A DNA stretch of 64,000 bases from JABMQB01 sp964408795. Lineage in GTDB: Bacteria; Bacteroidota; Bacteroidia; Bacteroidales; Prolixibacteraceae. The translations under genes and the position numbers were made by a program. The stretch is from assembly GCA_964408795.1 (NCBI GenBank), contig CAYPAW010000100.1, positions 1 to 64,000 on the forward strand. Reading direction: 5' to 3'. Position 1 is the first letter of the stretch. Each line of letters starts with the position of its first letter. The notes below the pieces were generated by a model that ran no database searches, was not told the DNA's origin, and saw only the letters and a program-made list of their open reading frames with translations. Positions 18,908-26,500 of the stretch are shown here, in pieces.

Positions 18908-19032
18908 AAAAATCTTTTTAATTTTATCCCGCCGAAAGAGACCGTATTTTATTTATCCAGGAATAGCCGGATCCGGTGATTTTACAGGATGAACAATCAG
19001 GGGCCTTATAATTGCAATAAACCGTATGCACA

Positions 19033-20442
19033 ATGAAGAATTCATATTTTGACCTGATCGAACAAAGTTACTACTTTCCGCAGGATGGTTTTGATCTGAT
19101 GGATGACTATCTCACCTTTCACGGGCTTTCGTTGAAGTACTTGATTGATGCCTATGATACTCCTTTCAAGCTGGTCTATCTCCCCAGGATCGGAGAACAG
19201 ATCAAACGCGCCCGGAATCTTTTCAACAGAGCAATTAAGGCCAACAATTACCGCGGGAAATATCATTTCTGTTACTGTACCAAGTGCAACCATTTCTACC
19301 ATATGATCAGCAAGGCACTGAGTTACAAAGTGAACCTGGAAACATCCTCTTCTTTTGATATCGACCTGATTGAAAAACTCTATAAAAACGGAGAGTTGGA
19401 TAAACAACGGATTATCCTTCATAACGGATACAAAACCGACGATTACATAACCAAAATTATCAATCTCCAGAAAAAAGGATTCAACCATTTAATGGTCATC
19501 CTCGACAGCAAAAAAGAGCTTTCCCGGATTGTTGAAATGGCCGGCAACGAAACTTTAACCATCGGCATCCGGATGGCCATCGATGAAGAACCTCAGTCGG
19601 CCTATTATACTTCCAGACTCGGAATGCGCCATTCAGAGATTATTGACTTCTACAATAAGGAGATCAAGGACAATCCGAATATCCGGTTGAAAATGCTTCA
19701 TTTTTTTGTGGATTCAGGAATCAAAGACAGCATCTACTACTGGGGTGAGTTTCAGAAAGCCGTCCGACTTTATATCGAATTGAAAAAATGCAGCCCTACG
19801 CTTGATTCCTTGAATCTTGGAGGGGGATTCCCCATCCGGAATCATCTTGGATTTGAATACGACTATGAATACATGATCCGGGAGATTGTGAAGAATATCA
19901 AAGAGATGTGCAATGCCGAGAAGGTTCAGGAACCAAATATTTATACCGAGTTCGGGAAATATACCGTAGGTGAAAGCGGAGCAATTATTTTCAAGGTGAT
20001 TGAACAAAAACAACAGAACGACAATGAATTGTGGTATATTATCGATAACAGCTTGATGAACACCATTCCCGATGCCTGGTCGATCCATGAAAAATTCATT
20101 CTCCTTCCGGTGAATAAGTGGGGCAATGAATACGCCAAGGTCAACATCGGAGGGATCAGCTGTGATCATTCCGATTATTACAATTCCGAAGATTTCAATC
20201 AGCAGATTCTTCTTCCCCGCTTCAAGGACTCGGATAAAGAGCCTCTTTACCTGGGATTTTTTCATACCGGCGCCTATCAGGATTCGATCAGTGGCTACGG
20301 AGGAATCAAGCACTGCCTGATTCCCTCCCCGAAGCATGTGATTGTAGACCGGAATGAAAAAGGAGATTACGTGGATTATGTCTACAGGCATGAACAAACC
20401 GTAGGAGATATGCTCAATATTTTGGGATATAAAGAGGAATAG
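19033..20442 (+). CDS. PLP-dependent arginine decarboxylase (alanine-racemase fold, flavobacterial type)
   Basis: A 469-residue fold-III PLP decarboxylase, shorter than E. coli SpeA (about 630-660) and close to the form seen in Flavobacteria. The Schiff-base lysine is Lys84 in YCTKCN, equivalent to YAVKCN of ornithine decarboxylase. LNLGGGFP (261-268) holds the phosphate-binding Gly loop. Cys377-Asp378 in GISCDHSDYYN matches the catalytic Cys-Asp of the family. The expected reaction is arginine to agmatine, opening the polyamine route. Specificity for arginine rather than ornithine or another diamino acid is inferred from the flavobacterial relatives. It lies between the GNAT-nitrilase and a deoxyhypusine-synthase homologue, all on the plus strand. 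Confidence 0.85.
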   Translation: MKNSYFDLIEQSYYFPQDGFDLMDDYLTFHGLSLKYLIDAYDTPFKLVYLPRIGEQIKRARNLFNRAIKANNYRGKYHFCYCTKCNHFYHMISKALSYKVNLETSSSFDIDLIEKLYKNGELDKQRIILHNGYKTDDYITKIINLQKKGFNHLMVILDSKKELSRIVEMAGNETLTIGIRMAIDEEPQSAYYTSRLGMRHSEIIDFYNKEIKDNPNIRLKMLHFFVDSGIKDSIYYWGEFQKAVRLYIELKKCSPTLDSLNLGGGFPIRNHLGFEYDYEYMIREIVKNIKEMCNAEKVQEPNIYTEFGKYTVGESGAIIFKVIEQKQQNDNELWYIIDNSLMNTIPDAWSIHEKFILLPVNKWGNEYAKVNIGGISCDHSDYYNSEDFNQQILLPRFKDSDKEPLYLGFFHTGAYQDSISGYGGIKHCLIPSPKHVIVDRNEKGDYVDYVYRHEQTVGDMLNILGYKEE

Positions 20443-20550
20443 AGACCCATCAGCATGCGCGTTTCATAACCCATGGAAATTGAATGTACATCGATTACAC
20501 TATATGCCAGAAATACAAAGTATTAAAATGATCTTATACACAGAAAACGA

Positions 20551-20570
20551 GTCCCGATGTACATCGGGAC
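20551..20570. repeat. Perfect 20-bp palindrome (GTCCCGATGT/ACATCGGGAC)
   Basis: The two 10-bp halves are exact reverse complements. It sits 41 bp before the ATG of the deoxyhypusine-synthase homologue. The TCCCGAT...ATCGGGA core recurs at 22653-22670 and 60412-60427. Confidence 0.85.
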
Positions 20571-20611
20571 GGGATTCCTTCTTGCCTATATAAATAAAAA
20601 ATTTGAATCGT

Positions 20612-21586
20612 ATGAAGAAAAAAGGTCCGGTTTCGGAATTTATGGAGAGGCATTTCACCCATTTTAATGCGGCAACCGTTGTGGATGCAGCCCGTGCTTA
20701 TGAAGAGCAATTGAACAAAGGGGCCCGGATGATGGTCACGTTGGCCGGTGCCATGAGTACGGCTGAACTGGGTAAATCACTGGCTGAAATGATCCGGCAG
20801 GATAAAGTACACTGCATCACCTGCACCGGTGCCAACCTCGAAGAGGATGTTTTTAATCTGGTGGCGCATGATTTTTATAAACGGGTTCCACATTACCGCG
20901 ATCTGTCGCCTTCCGATGAAAAAGAGTTACTGGACAGACACTTCAACCGCGTAACCGATACGTGTATTCCGGAAGAAGAAGCCATGCGCCGGATCGAAGA
21001 TCACCTCGTGGAGGTATGGGTGAACGCAAAAAAAGAGAACAAGGCCTTCTTCCCCCATGAATATTTTTACCAGATCCTGGGCAATGGAACCCTCGAAAAA
21101 GCATATCAGATTGATCCCCGTGATTCATGGCTGCTCGAAGCCGCTAAAAAGAACCTGCCCATTATTGTGCCTGGCTGGGAAGATTCAACCTGTGGGAATT
21201 TTTTTGCCGCGCACAGTATCGAACAATTGATCGATCCATCGATTCTGAAAACAGGAATTCATTATATGATGTACCTCGCCGACTGGTATACAAAAAATGC
21301 GGATCACGGAGTGGGTTTTTTCCAGATCGGAGGAGGCATTGCCGGAGATTTTCCGATCTGTGTGGTTCCGATGTTGCATCAGGACCTTCAAATGGGAAAT
21401 GTCCCGGTGTGGTCTTATTTCTGTCAGATTAGTGATTCAACAACCAGCTATGGCTCGTATTCAGGGGCTGTCCCCAATGAGAAGATTACCTGGGGAAAAC
21501 TCGGGGAGGATACCCCCCGGTTTATTATTGAATCGGATGCCACCATCGTTGCACCCCTGATCTTCGGCTATTTGCTGGGATGGTAA
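20612..21586 (+). CDS. Deoxyhypusine synthase homologue (SpeY-like, polyamine synthesis)
   Basis: A 324-residue NAD-dependent enzyme of the deoxyhypusine synthase family. MVTLAGAMSTAELG matches the NAD-binding start of the fold, and HGVGFFQIGGGIAGDFPI matches a conserved core block. Lys296 in EKITWGKL corresponds to the catalytic lysine that carries the aminobutyl group in human DHS. Bacteria lack hypusine; bacterial homologues such as cyanobacterial SpeY make homospermidine by transferring aminobutyl to a diamine. An upstream arginine decarboxylase gene supports a polyamine role here. The frame opens at a TTG three codons earlier, but the ATG at 20612 is preferred. A 20-bp palindrome lies in its leader. 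Confidence 0.87.
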   Translation: MKKKGPVSEFMERHFTHFNAATVVDAARAYEEQLNKGARMMVTLAGAMSTAELGKSLAEMIRQDKVHCITCTGANLEEDVFNLVAHDFYKRVPHYRDLSPSDEKELLDRHFNRVTDTCIPEEEAMRRIEDHLVEVWVNAKKENKAFFPHEYFYQILGNGTLEKAYQIDPRDSWLLEAAKKNLPIIVPGWEDSTCGNFFAAHSIEQLIDPSILKTGIHYMMYLADWYTKNADHGVGFFQIGGGIAGDFPICVVPMLHQDLQMGNVPVWSYFCQISDSTTSYGSYSGAVPNEKITWGKLGEDTPRFIIESDATIVAPLIFGYLLGW

Positions 21587-21688
21587 TCCCTGGATCCTGC
21601 CCGGCGCGTGGAAGCTGTTTAGCGGATTCCCGGAAGAAACCCATCCATAATCCATGGAAACGGTATTGGGAACAGGACCGGAAATCTT

Positions 21689-22609
21689 TTATTTTGTCTG
21701 TATTTCGTCGATGGCAGAAACATGAAGTGGTTTGATCTCTTCGCCCCAGTAAATGGTTGTATGCGGAAACGGAATTTCGATGTTCCTTTCGTCAAAGGCA
21801 TATTTTAACCTTTTCCGGTATTCACGTCCTACATTCCACTGCTGGATCGGCTTGGTTTTAATCCGGGCTTTAATCACAATGGCACTGTCGCCAAATTGTT
21901 CCAGACCGAACACCTCAATGGGTTCCAGGATGCTTGGACCGAATTCCGCATCGTTTTGAAGCTCTTCCCCTACTTTTTTCATGATCTCCATGACCTGGTC
22001 GGTGTTTTCCTTATAGGCAACACCGATATCGAAAACCATAGCAGACCACTCCTTGGTCATGTTGGAAAGGGTGTTGATTTTCCCGTTCTGGAATACATGG
22101 ACCACTCCCGAAAAATCACGAAGTGTGGTTGTCCTGAGTTCAATGGTTTCAACCAGTCCGCCTGTTCCATTGATAACAGCAACATCTCCCTCTCGTATTT
22201 GATTTTCCAGGAGCATAAAAAATCCCGATATGAAATCCCTGACCAGTTCCTGGGCACCAAATCCTACGGCCAGTCCTACAATCCCTGCACTGGCCAGAAT
22301 GGGCGCAATATCAATACCAAATTTACCCAGAACCGTGATGAAGAATACCAGCCAGAGAATTATTTTAATCACACTGTGCAAAATATTCATCAGGGTGTGA
22401 ACCCTTTTTCCCGATTCATCCGGCTGATCACTCTTTTCCGCCCGTTTGATCAACCGTTTTCGTAACCGGCTCAAAAAAAAGCGTATGACCCGGAATGCGA
22501 TCAAAATGATGAATATAGACAGAATCAGCGAGGGCAATTCCGTGATAATCCAACTCTCCAGACTGTCGTATGCTTTAACCCAAAATTCGCTGGTAAATAG
22601 TTCTTTCAT
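21689..22609 (-). CDS. MscS-family mechanosensitive ion channel
   Basis: A 306-residue small-conductance mechanosensitive channel. Three hydrophobic helices cover about residues 22-50, 75-100 and 100-130. The pore helix has the Ala/Gly pattern SAGIVGLAVGFGAQELVRDF typical of MscS TM3. It continues into the beta domain (REGDVAVING, VETIELRTTTLRD) and the mixed alpha/beta cytoplasmic end with FPHTTIY. It releases solutes on hypo-osmotic shock. The gene converges with the deoxyhypusine-synthase homologue and is not obviously linked to its neighbours. Its upstream region carries a palindrome and a direct repeat. Confidence 0.95.
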   Translation of the reverse strand: MKELFTSEFWVKAYDSLESWIITELPSLILSIFIILIAFRVIRFFLSRLRKRLIKRAEKSDQPDESGKRVHTLMNILHSVIKIILWLVFFITVLGKFGIDIAPILASAGIVGLAVGFGAQELVRDFISGFFMLLENQIREGDVAVINGTGGLVETIELRTTTLRDFSGVVHVFQNGKINTLSNMTKEWSAMVFDIGVAYKENTDQVMEIMKKVGEELQNDAEFGPSILEPIEVFGLEQFGDSAIVIKARIKTKPIQQWNVGREYRKRLKYAFDERNIEIPFPHTTIYWGEEIKPLHVSAIDEIQTK

Positions 22610-22652
22610 CCTATTAAAATTATTTGTTTTTAAAGAGTTAGTATGCTTCTAG

Positions 22653-22670
22653 TCCCGATAGCTATCGGGA
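22653..22670. repeat. Perfect 18-bp palindrome (TCCCGATAG/CTATCGGGA)
   Basis: Exact inverted repeat upstream of mscS, of the same TCCCGAT...ATCGGGA family as 20551-20570 and 60412-60427. Confidence 0.85.
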
Positions 22671-22692
22671 TGAATGATAGCCCTGGGTGTGC

Positions 22693-22922
22693 ATATTAAC
22701 CATGCTCGTTTCATCCCGCAAGCCATCGCGACCGGGGCTCATGTCATGACGCCACAAATATCGATATTATTCTCTCTCCAAGTATAATAGAATTTTTGAA
22801 TCCTCCAATTTTTTTCATCAATTTTTCATACGATTAAAGTGTTAAATTTCTAAGGTATCATATGGAACTCGCATAGCTTTAATCATCATCTTAAGTGTAA
22901 ATATTAACCATGCTCGTTTCAT
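22693..22922. repeat. Two direct copies of a 22-bp repeat
   Basis: The sequence ATTAACCATGCTCGTTTCAT, plus two more leading bases, occurs identically at 22693-22714 and 22901-22922, 208 bp apart and preceded in both by GTGT. A diverged relative, CATGCGCGTTTCAT, is at about 20454-20467. Confidence 0.8.
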
Positions 22923-22940
22923 ATTTCTTTCATAAAAGCG

Positions 22941-25364
22941 TTAGGGTTGTGTGCTTTTCAATTGAATGGTTTGTGAAGGCAATCCATCGGAAGTGGCCGT
23001 TACAGAAATTCCTCCTTCCTCTTGTGTAGTCCGGATTATGAGCAGGCACATTCCGTTAAATGTTTTTCTCTGATTGGCTTTAAAAGGTTCCAGGCTTGCC
23101 TGGTATCCGTTATCCACGCCGGCTATTGTTCCTTCTCCTTTGACCTCAAAATGGATCAGTTGATCAGCATCCGGAACCATAACGCCTTTCTTATCCAGTA
23201 CTTTAACCGTAATAAAAGAGAGGTCGCGTCCATCGGCACAAAGGATATCCCTGTCGGCTGTTAACTCGATGCGAGCCGGTTCAGAAGCGGTGTGAATCTC
23301 TTGTTTCTGCACTACCTGGCCGTTTTCCCTTGAAAGGGCCTTAAGCTCTCCCGGTTCATACTTCACGCGCCACATAACGTGGTATTCTCCGGGTTTCTTT
23401 GATTTTCTCCCCAGGGTTTTTCCGTTTAGGAAGAGTTCTACTTCATCGGCTTTGTTGTAATAGGCCCACACGTCGATCGGTTGACCGGGATTCCAGTTCC
23501 AGTGAGGGAAAACATGCAATACCGGTGTATTGGTCCACAGGCTTTGGTACAGGAAGTAAGCATCCTTGGGAAATCCACACAGGTCGATGATCCCGTAATA
23601 GGAGCTTCGTGCCGGCCAGTCGAACGGCACCGGTTCACCGAGGTAATCAAATCCCGACCAAATAAACATACCCGAAATAAAATCATGGGCTGATACCACA
23701 TCCCATGTCTTTTCGTGGGTGGCTCCCCAGTACGCATGAACATGATCGTAAGCCGAAACCGTTAATTCGGGTGTTGCCCCTTTGACGGGTACATTATGGG
23801 CTTCCGGCCACTTCATGATGCTGTCGGAAGGCATCCGGTAATATCCCCGCGTGGAGAGTCCCGAGACATTTTCCGATGCCACCATCTTCTCTCCCGGGTA
23901 ATTTTCGGGAAAAGAAACATACTCGTTGTGTTTGTAATTGAAGCTGATCAAATCCAGGGCTCCCGACTGCCAGATAAAATTTTTCCGCGGATCCTGCTCT
24001 GTGAGGGCACAGGTCACAGGTCGTGAGGAATCCAATTCCTTAACCCTTTGGACCAGTTCCTGGGTAAGAGCAATCCCTGAGGAGTCGAATTGTTCCCTGA
24101 TCTCGTTTCCGATGCTCCACACCATCACCGAAGGGTGGTTCCTGTCACGAAGGACCATATCTTTCAGGTCGCGTTCATGCCACTCCTCCCAGAAAAGATG
24201 GTAATCGTAGGTTGTTTTCTTCTTAGCCCACATGTCAAAGGCTTCCACCATAACAAGAAAGCCCATTTCATCACACAGGTTGAGAAGTTCCGGTGCCGGT
24301 GGATTATGGGCAGTCCGGAGGGCATTGCACCCCATCTTTTTCAGGATCTCCAGTTGCCGCTCGATAGCCCGGAGGTTTACTGCCGCCCCCAGAGCGCCCA
24401 GGTCGTGATGCCTGTTCACACCATGGATTTTTAAAGCCTTCCCATTCAACGAGAACCCTTCTTCTGCATCAAACTCAAAAAAACGAATGCCAAAGCGTGT
24501 TTCATACCAATCGATCAAAACACCATCGGCATAAACCGTATGAACTGCTTTATACAAAACCGGATCATCCACCGACCATAATTGAGGTTCTTTTATTTCC
24601 AGCGAATCCACAAAGAAAACCTCCGGCTTCACCGGTATCCCGGCGGTTTTGCTTTCAGCAATCCGTTGATCTTCTGCATTGTATATCTCATTTTTCACCT
24701 CGATTGATTGTACTTCCGGATCCAGGTTTTTGATCGTTAATTCAATTTTTACCGTTGCGGAATGATCCCCCACACGGGGAGTTGTGATATAGGCTCCCCA
24801 ATGATCGACATGTGTTTTTTCTGTTTTTATGAGCCATACATTCCGGTATATTCCCGAGCCCGTATACCATCTGGCGTTTGGCTGAAGTGAATTATCCACT
24901 CTGACGGCCAGTACATTCTTGCCGGGGCCGTAATTCAGGTAGGGAGTAAGGTCATAGCGAAAAGAGCTGTATCCATAGGGACGAGAGCCCAAATGATGGT
25001 TGTTTATCCATACATCGCTGTTCTGATAGACCCCATCGAAATCGATACAAACCTGTTTTTGGGCATCCTGTTCATCCAGGAAAAACGCTTTCCGGTACCA
25101 GCCAATTCCTCCCGGGAGAGCACCTCCCGAAGTACCAGCAGGATTGTCCTCCCTGAAAGCTCCTTCAATGCTCCAGTCGTGGGGAAGGGTTAGAATTCTC
25201 CATTCCGAATCATCAAAATCCGGATTCTGAGCACCCTGAATATCACCCAGGGCAAATCTCCAGTGTTCTGTGAAGATCACACGTTGCCGAACAGTTTCCT
25301 GTTTCCGGGAACAGGAAATCACCAGGAAAACCAGGAATCCATATGAAAGCATCGATTTCATCAT
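22941..25364 (-). CDS. Glycoside hydrolase family 2 beta-galactosidase-like lipoprotein
   Basis: An 807-residue GH2 enzyme. The start at 25364 gives a lipoprotein signal (LVFLVISC), so it is membrane-anchored. Domains in order: a jelly-roll sugar-binding domain (PHDWSIEG, GGIGWYRK, about 45-180), an immunoglobulin-like domain, and a TIM barrel. In the barrel, HGVNRHHDLGALG and WSIGNE carry the acid/base Glu near residue 421. MVASEN supplies a candidate nucleophile Glu near 498. DUF4982-like and C-terminal Ig-like domains follow (FLNGKTLGRK, then VKVLDKKGV). This plan is common in Bacteroidetes beta-galactosidases. It is the last gene of the minus-strand operon and starts 1 nt after the stop of the propeller gene. 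Probable role: release of galactose or a related sugar from pectic side chains. Confidence 0.9.
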   Translation of the reverse strand: MMKSMLSYGFLVFLVISCSRKQETVRQRVIFTEHWRFALGDIQGAQNPDFDDSEWRILTLPHDWSIEGAFREDNPAGTSGGALPGGIGWYRKAFFLDEQDAQKQVCIDFDGVYQNSDVWINNHHLGSRPYGYSSFRYDLTPYLNYGPGKNVLAVRVDNSLQPNARWYTGSGIYRNVWLIKTEKTHVDHWGAYITTPRVGDHSATVKIELTIKNLDPEVQSIEVKNEIYNAEDQRIAESKTAGIPVKPEVFFVDSLEIKEPQLWSVDDPVLYKAVHTVYADGVLIDWYETRFGIRFFEFDAEEGFSLNGKALKIHGVNRHHDLGALGAAVNLRAIERQLEILKKMGCNALRTAHNPPAPELLNLCDEMGFLVMVEAFDMWAKKKTTYDYHLFWEEWHERDLKDMVLRDRNHPSVMVWSIGNEIREQFDSSGIALTQELVQRVKELDSSRPVTCALTEQDPRKNFIWQSGALDLISFNYKHNEYVSFPENYPGEKMVASENVSGLSTRGYYRMPSDSIMKWPEAHNVPVKGATPELTVSAYDHVHAYWGATHEKTWDVVSAHDFISGMFIWSGFDYLGEPVPFDWPARSSYYGIIDLCGFPKDAYFLYQSLWTNTPVLHVFPHWNWNPGQPIDVWAYYNKADEVELFLNGKTLGRKSKKPGEYHVMWRVKYEPGELKALSRENGQVVQKQEIHTASEPARIELTADRDILCADGRDLSFITVKVLDKKGVMVPDADQLIHFEVKGEGTIAGVDNGYQASLEPFKANQRKTFNGMCLLIIRTTQEEGGISVTATSDGLPSQTIQLKSTQP

Positions 25365-25365
25365 T

Positions 25366-26490
25366 CTAACGTTCTTTATCCGAGAATGAAAGGGTACTTT
25401 TCCCCAGGTCCACCGATGTAGCCAGGGCAATTCCCCTTTGTTCCTCTCTGTTTACGGCGCAATAAAAATGATACACTACGCCTTTGTATTTTATCACATA
25501 CGATTTGTGGGCGAACCAGTTATCGTAAGGTTCCGAGGGGGCGATCAGGTCCGGACCTTTCCATTCGGTCCAGTTTACAAGATCGTACGAGCAGGCAAAC
25601 CGGTTAAAGGCATCGTGATCGTTGCGATCGGGCCAGAAAGCCCCGAAATAGAACATCACCCAGAGATCCCCCATTTTCTGAATGACAGCATCACCGGAGA
25701 TCCCTTTGTGGTGATTGATTACCGGATCAGTTCCAAACCGTTGCCAGTGAACCATATCCCCGGATACTGCCATGCCGATCCGTTCGGCACCTCGTGCCGG
25801 ATTAAGGCTGTCCCCGCGGGCATTGTAATACATAACATACGGATAACCGGTGGTTCTTTCCTCATCCAGCAAAACCCAGGTTTTATACAGGGTGCTGTTT
25901 TCCCACCAGCGTGCATCCTCATCCGTAGCCATCAATACAGGCTCTTCAAAACGCTGCCATTCATGGACCATTGAAGGATCCTTTTCAGTCCAGGCCATCC
26001 CGATGGAAAGCAATCCCCGTTCATATCCGGTGGAATTTCCACCAAAGTATGGCATCCAGTATTTATCATCGGATTTGTGCAACTCATAACTCCCTCCCCA
26101 TTCCGGATCCTGAAGACCGGGGTATCCTGCCTTTTGATTGGCATCCCAGTCAGAAGAATCCGAAAATGACATGATCTTTCCGAGAACATCCCATTGCAGG
26201 AGGTCAACACTCCCCGCAAGCCAGGTTTCATAACCTCTGCCATCAAAAACAAAATAGGTCATAAACCATTGATTATCCTTCCTGAAAACTGTGGGACAAT
26301 CTATTTTCAGGGAATCCTGCTCAGGTACTAAAACAAGACCATATTTCCAGGGCGTTTTTATCTCTTCATAGATTTCCAGCATTTTTTCTTCCGGCACAGA
26401 AACCGGGAAGGATGCATCTTCGGATTTTGATTTGCATCCGGAAAAAAATAGCAACATCACAAGACAATATACGATTTCCTTTTTTTTCAT
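25366..26490 (-). CDS. Five-bladed beta-propeller glycosidase-like lipoprotein (GH43/GH130/GH117 superfamily)
   Basis: A 374-residue lipoprotein (signal LVMLLFFSGC). The body alternates short beta repeats typical of five-bladed-propeller glycosidases: CPTVFRKDNQWFMTYFVFDG, then GLQDPEWGGS, then ENSTLYKTWV, then ERIGMAVSGDMVHW and ISGDAVIQKMGDLWVMFYFG. The acidic residues in these positions fit an inverting or retaining glycosidase, or a phosphorylase, but I cannot place it in a CAZy family. The frame opens three codons earlier at a TTG; the ATG at 26490 is preferred. It is tightly packed between two GH2 genes in the same operon, so it probably acts on a sugar exposed by one of them. Confidence 0.75.
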   Translation of the reverse strand: MKKKEIVYCLVMLLFFSGCKSKSEDASFPVSVPEEKMLEIYEEIKTPWKYGLVLVPEQDSLKIDCPTVFRKDNQWFMTYFVFDGRGYETWLAGSVDLLQWDVLGKIMSFSDSSDWDANQKAGYPGLQDPEWGGSYELHKSDDKYWMPYFGGNSTGYERGLLSIGMAWTEKDPSMVHEWQRFEEPVLMATDEDARWWENSTLYKTWVLLDEERTTGYPYVMYYNARGDSLNPARGAERIGMAVSGDMVHWQRFGTDPVINHHKGISGDAVIQKMGDLWVMFYFGAFWPDRNDHDAFNRFACSYDLVNWTEWKGPDLIAPSEPYDNWFAHKSYVIKYKGVVYHFYCAVNREEQRGIALATSVDLGKSTLSFSDKER

Positions 26491-26500
26491 GGCCGGCAAA

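Larger units (their letters stand above)
22610..22940. other. Intergenic region with palindrome and direct repeat, no gene
   Basis: This 331-bp gap between mscS and the last gene of the pectin operon contains the palindrome at 22653-22670 and two copies of a 22-bp sequence (22693-22714 and 22901-22922). Between them is a moderately AT-rich stretch. No credible reading frame is present, and no strong terminator hairpin with a T-run was recognised. Confidence 0.75.
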
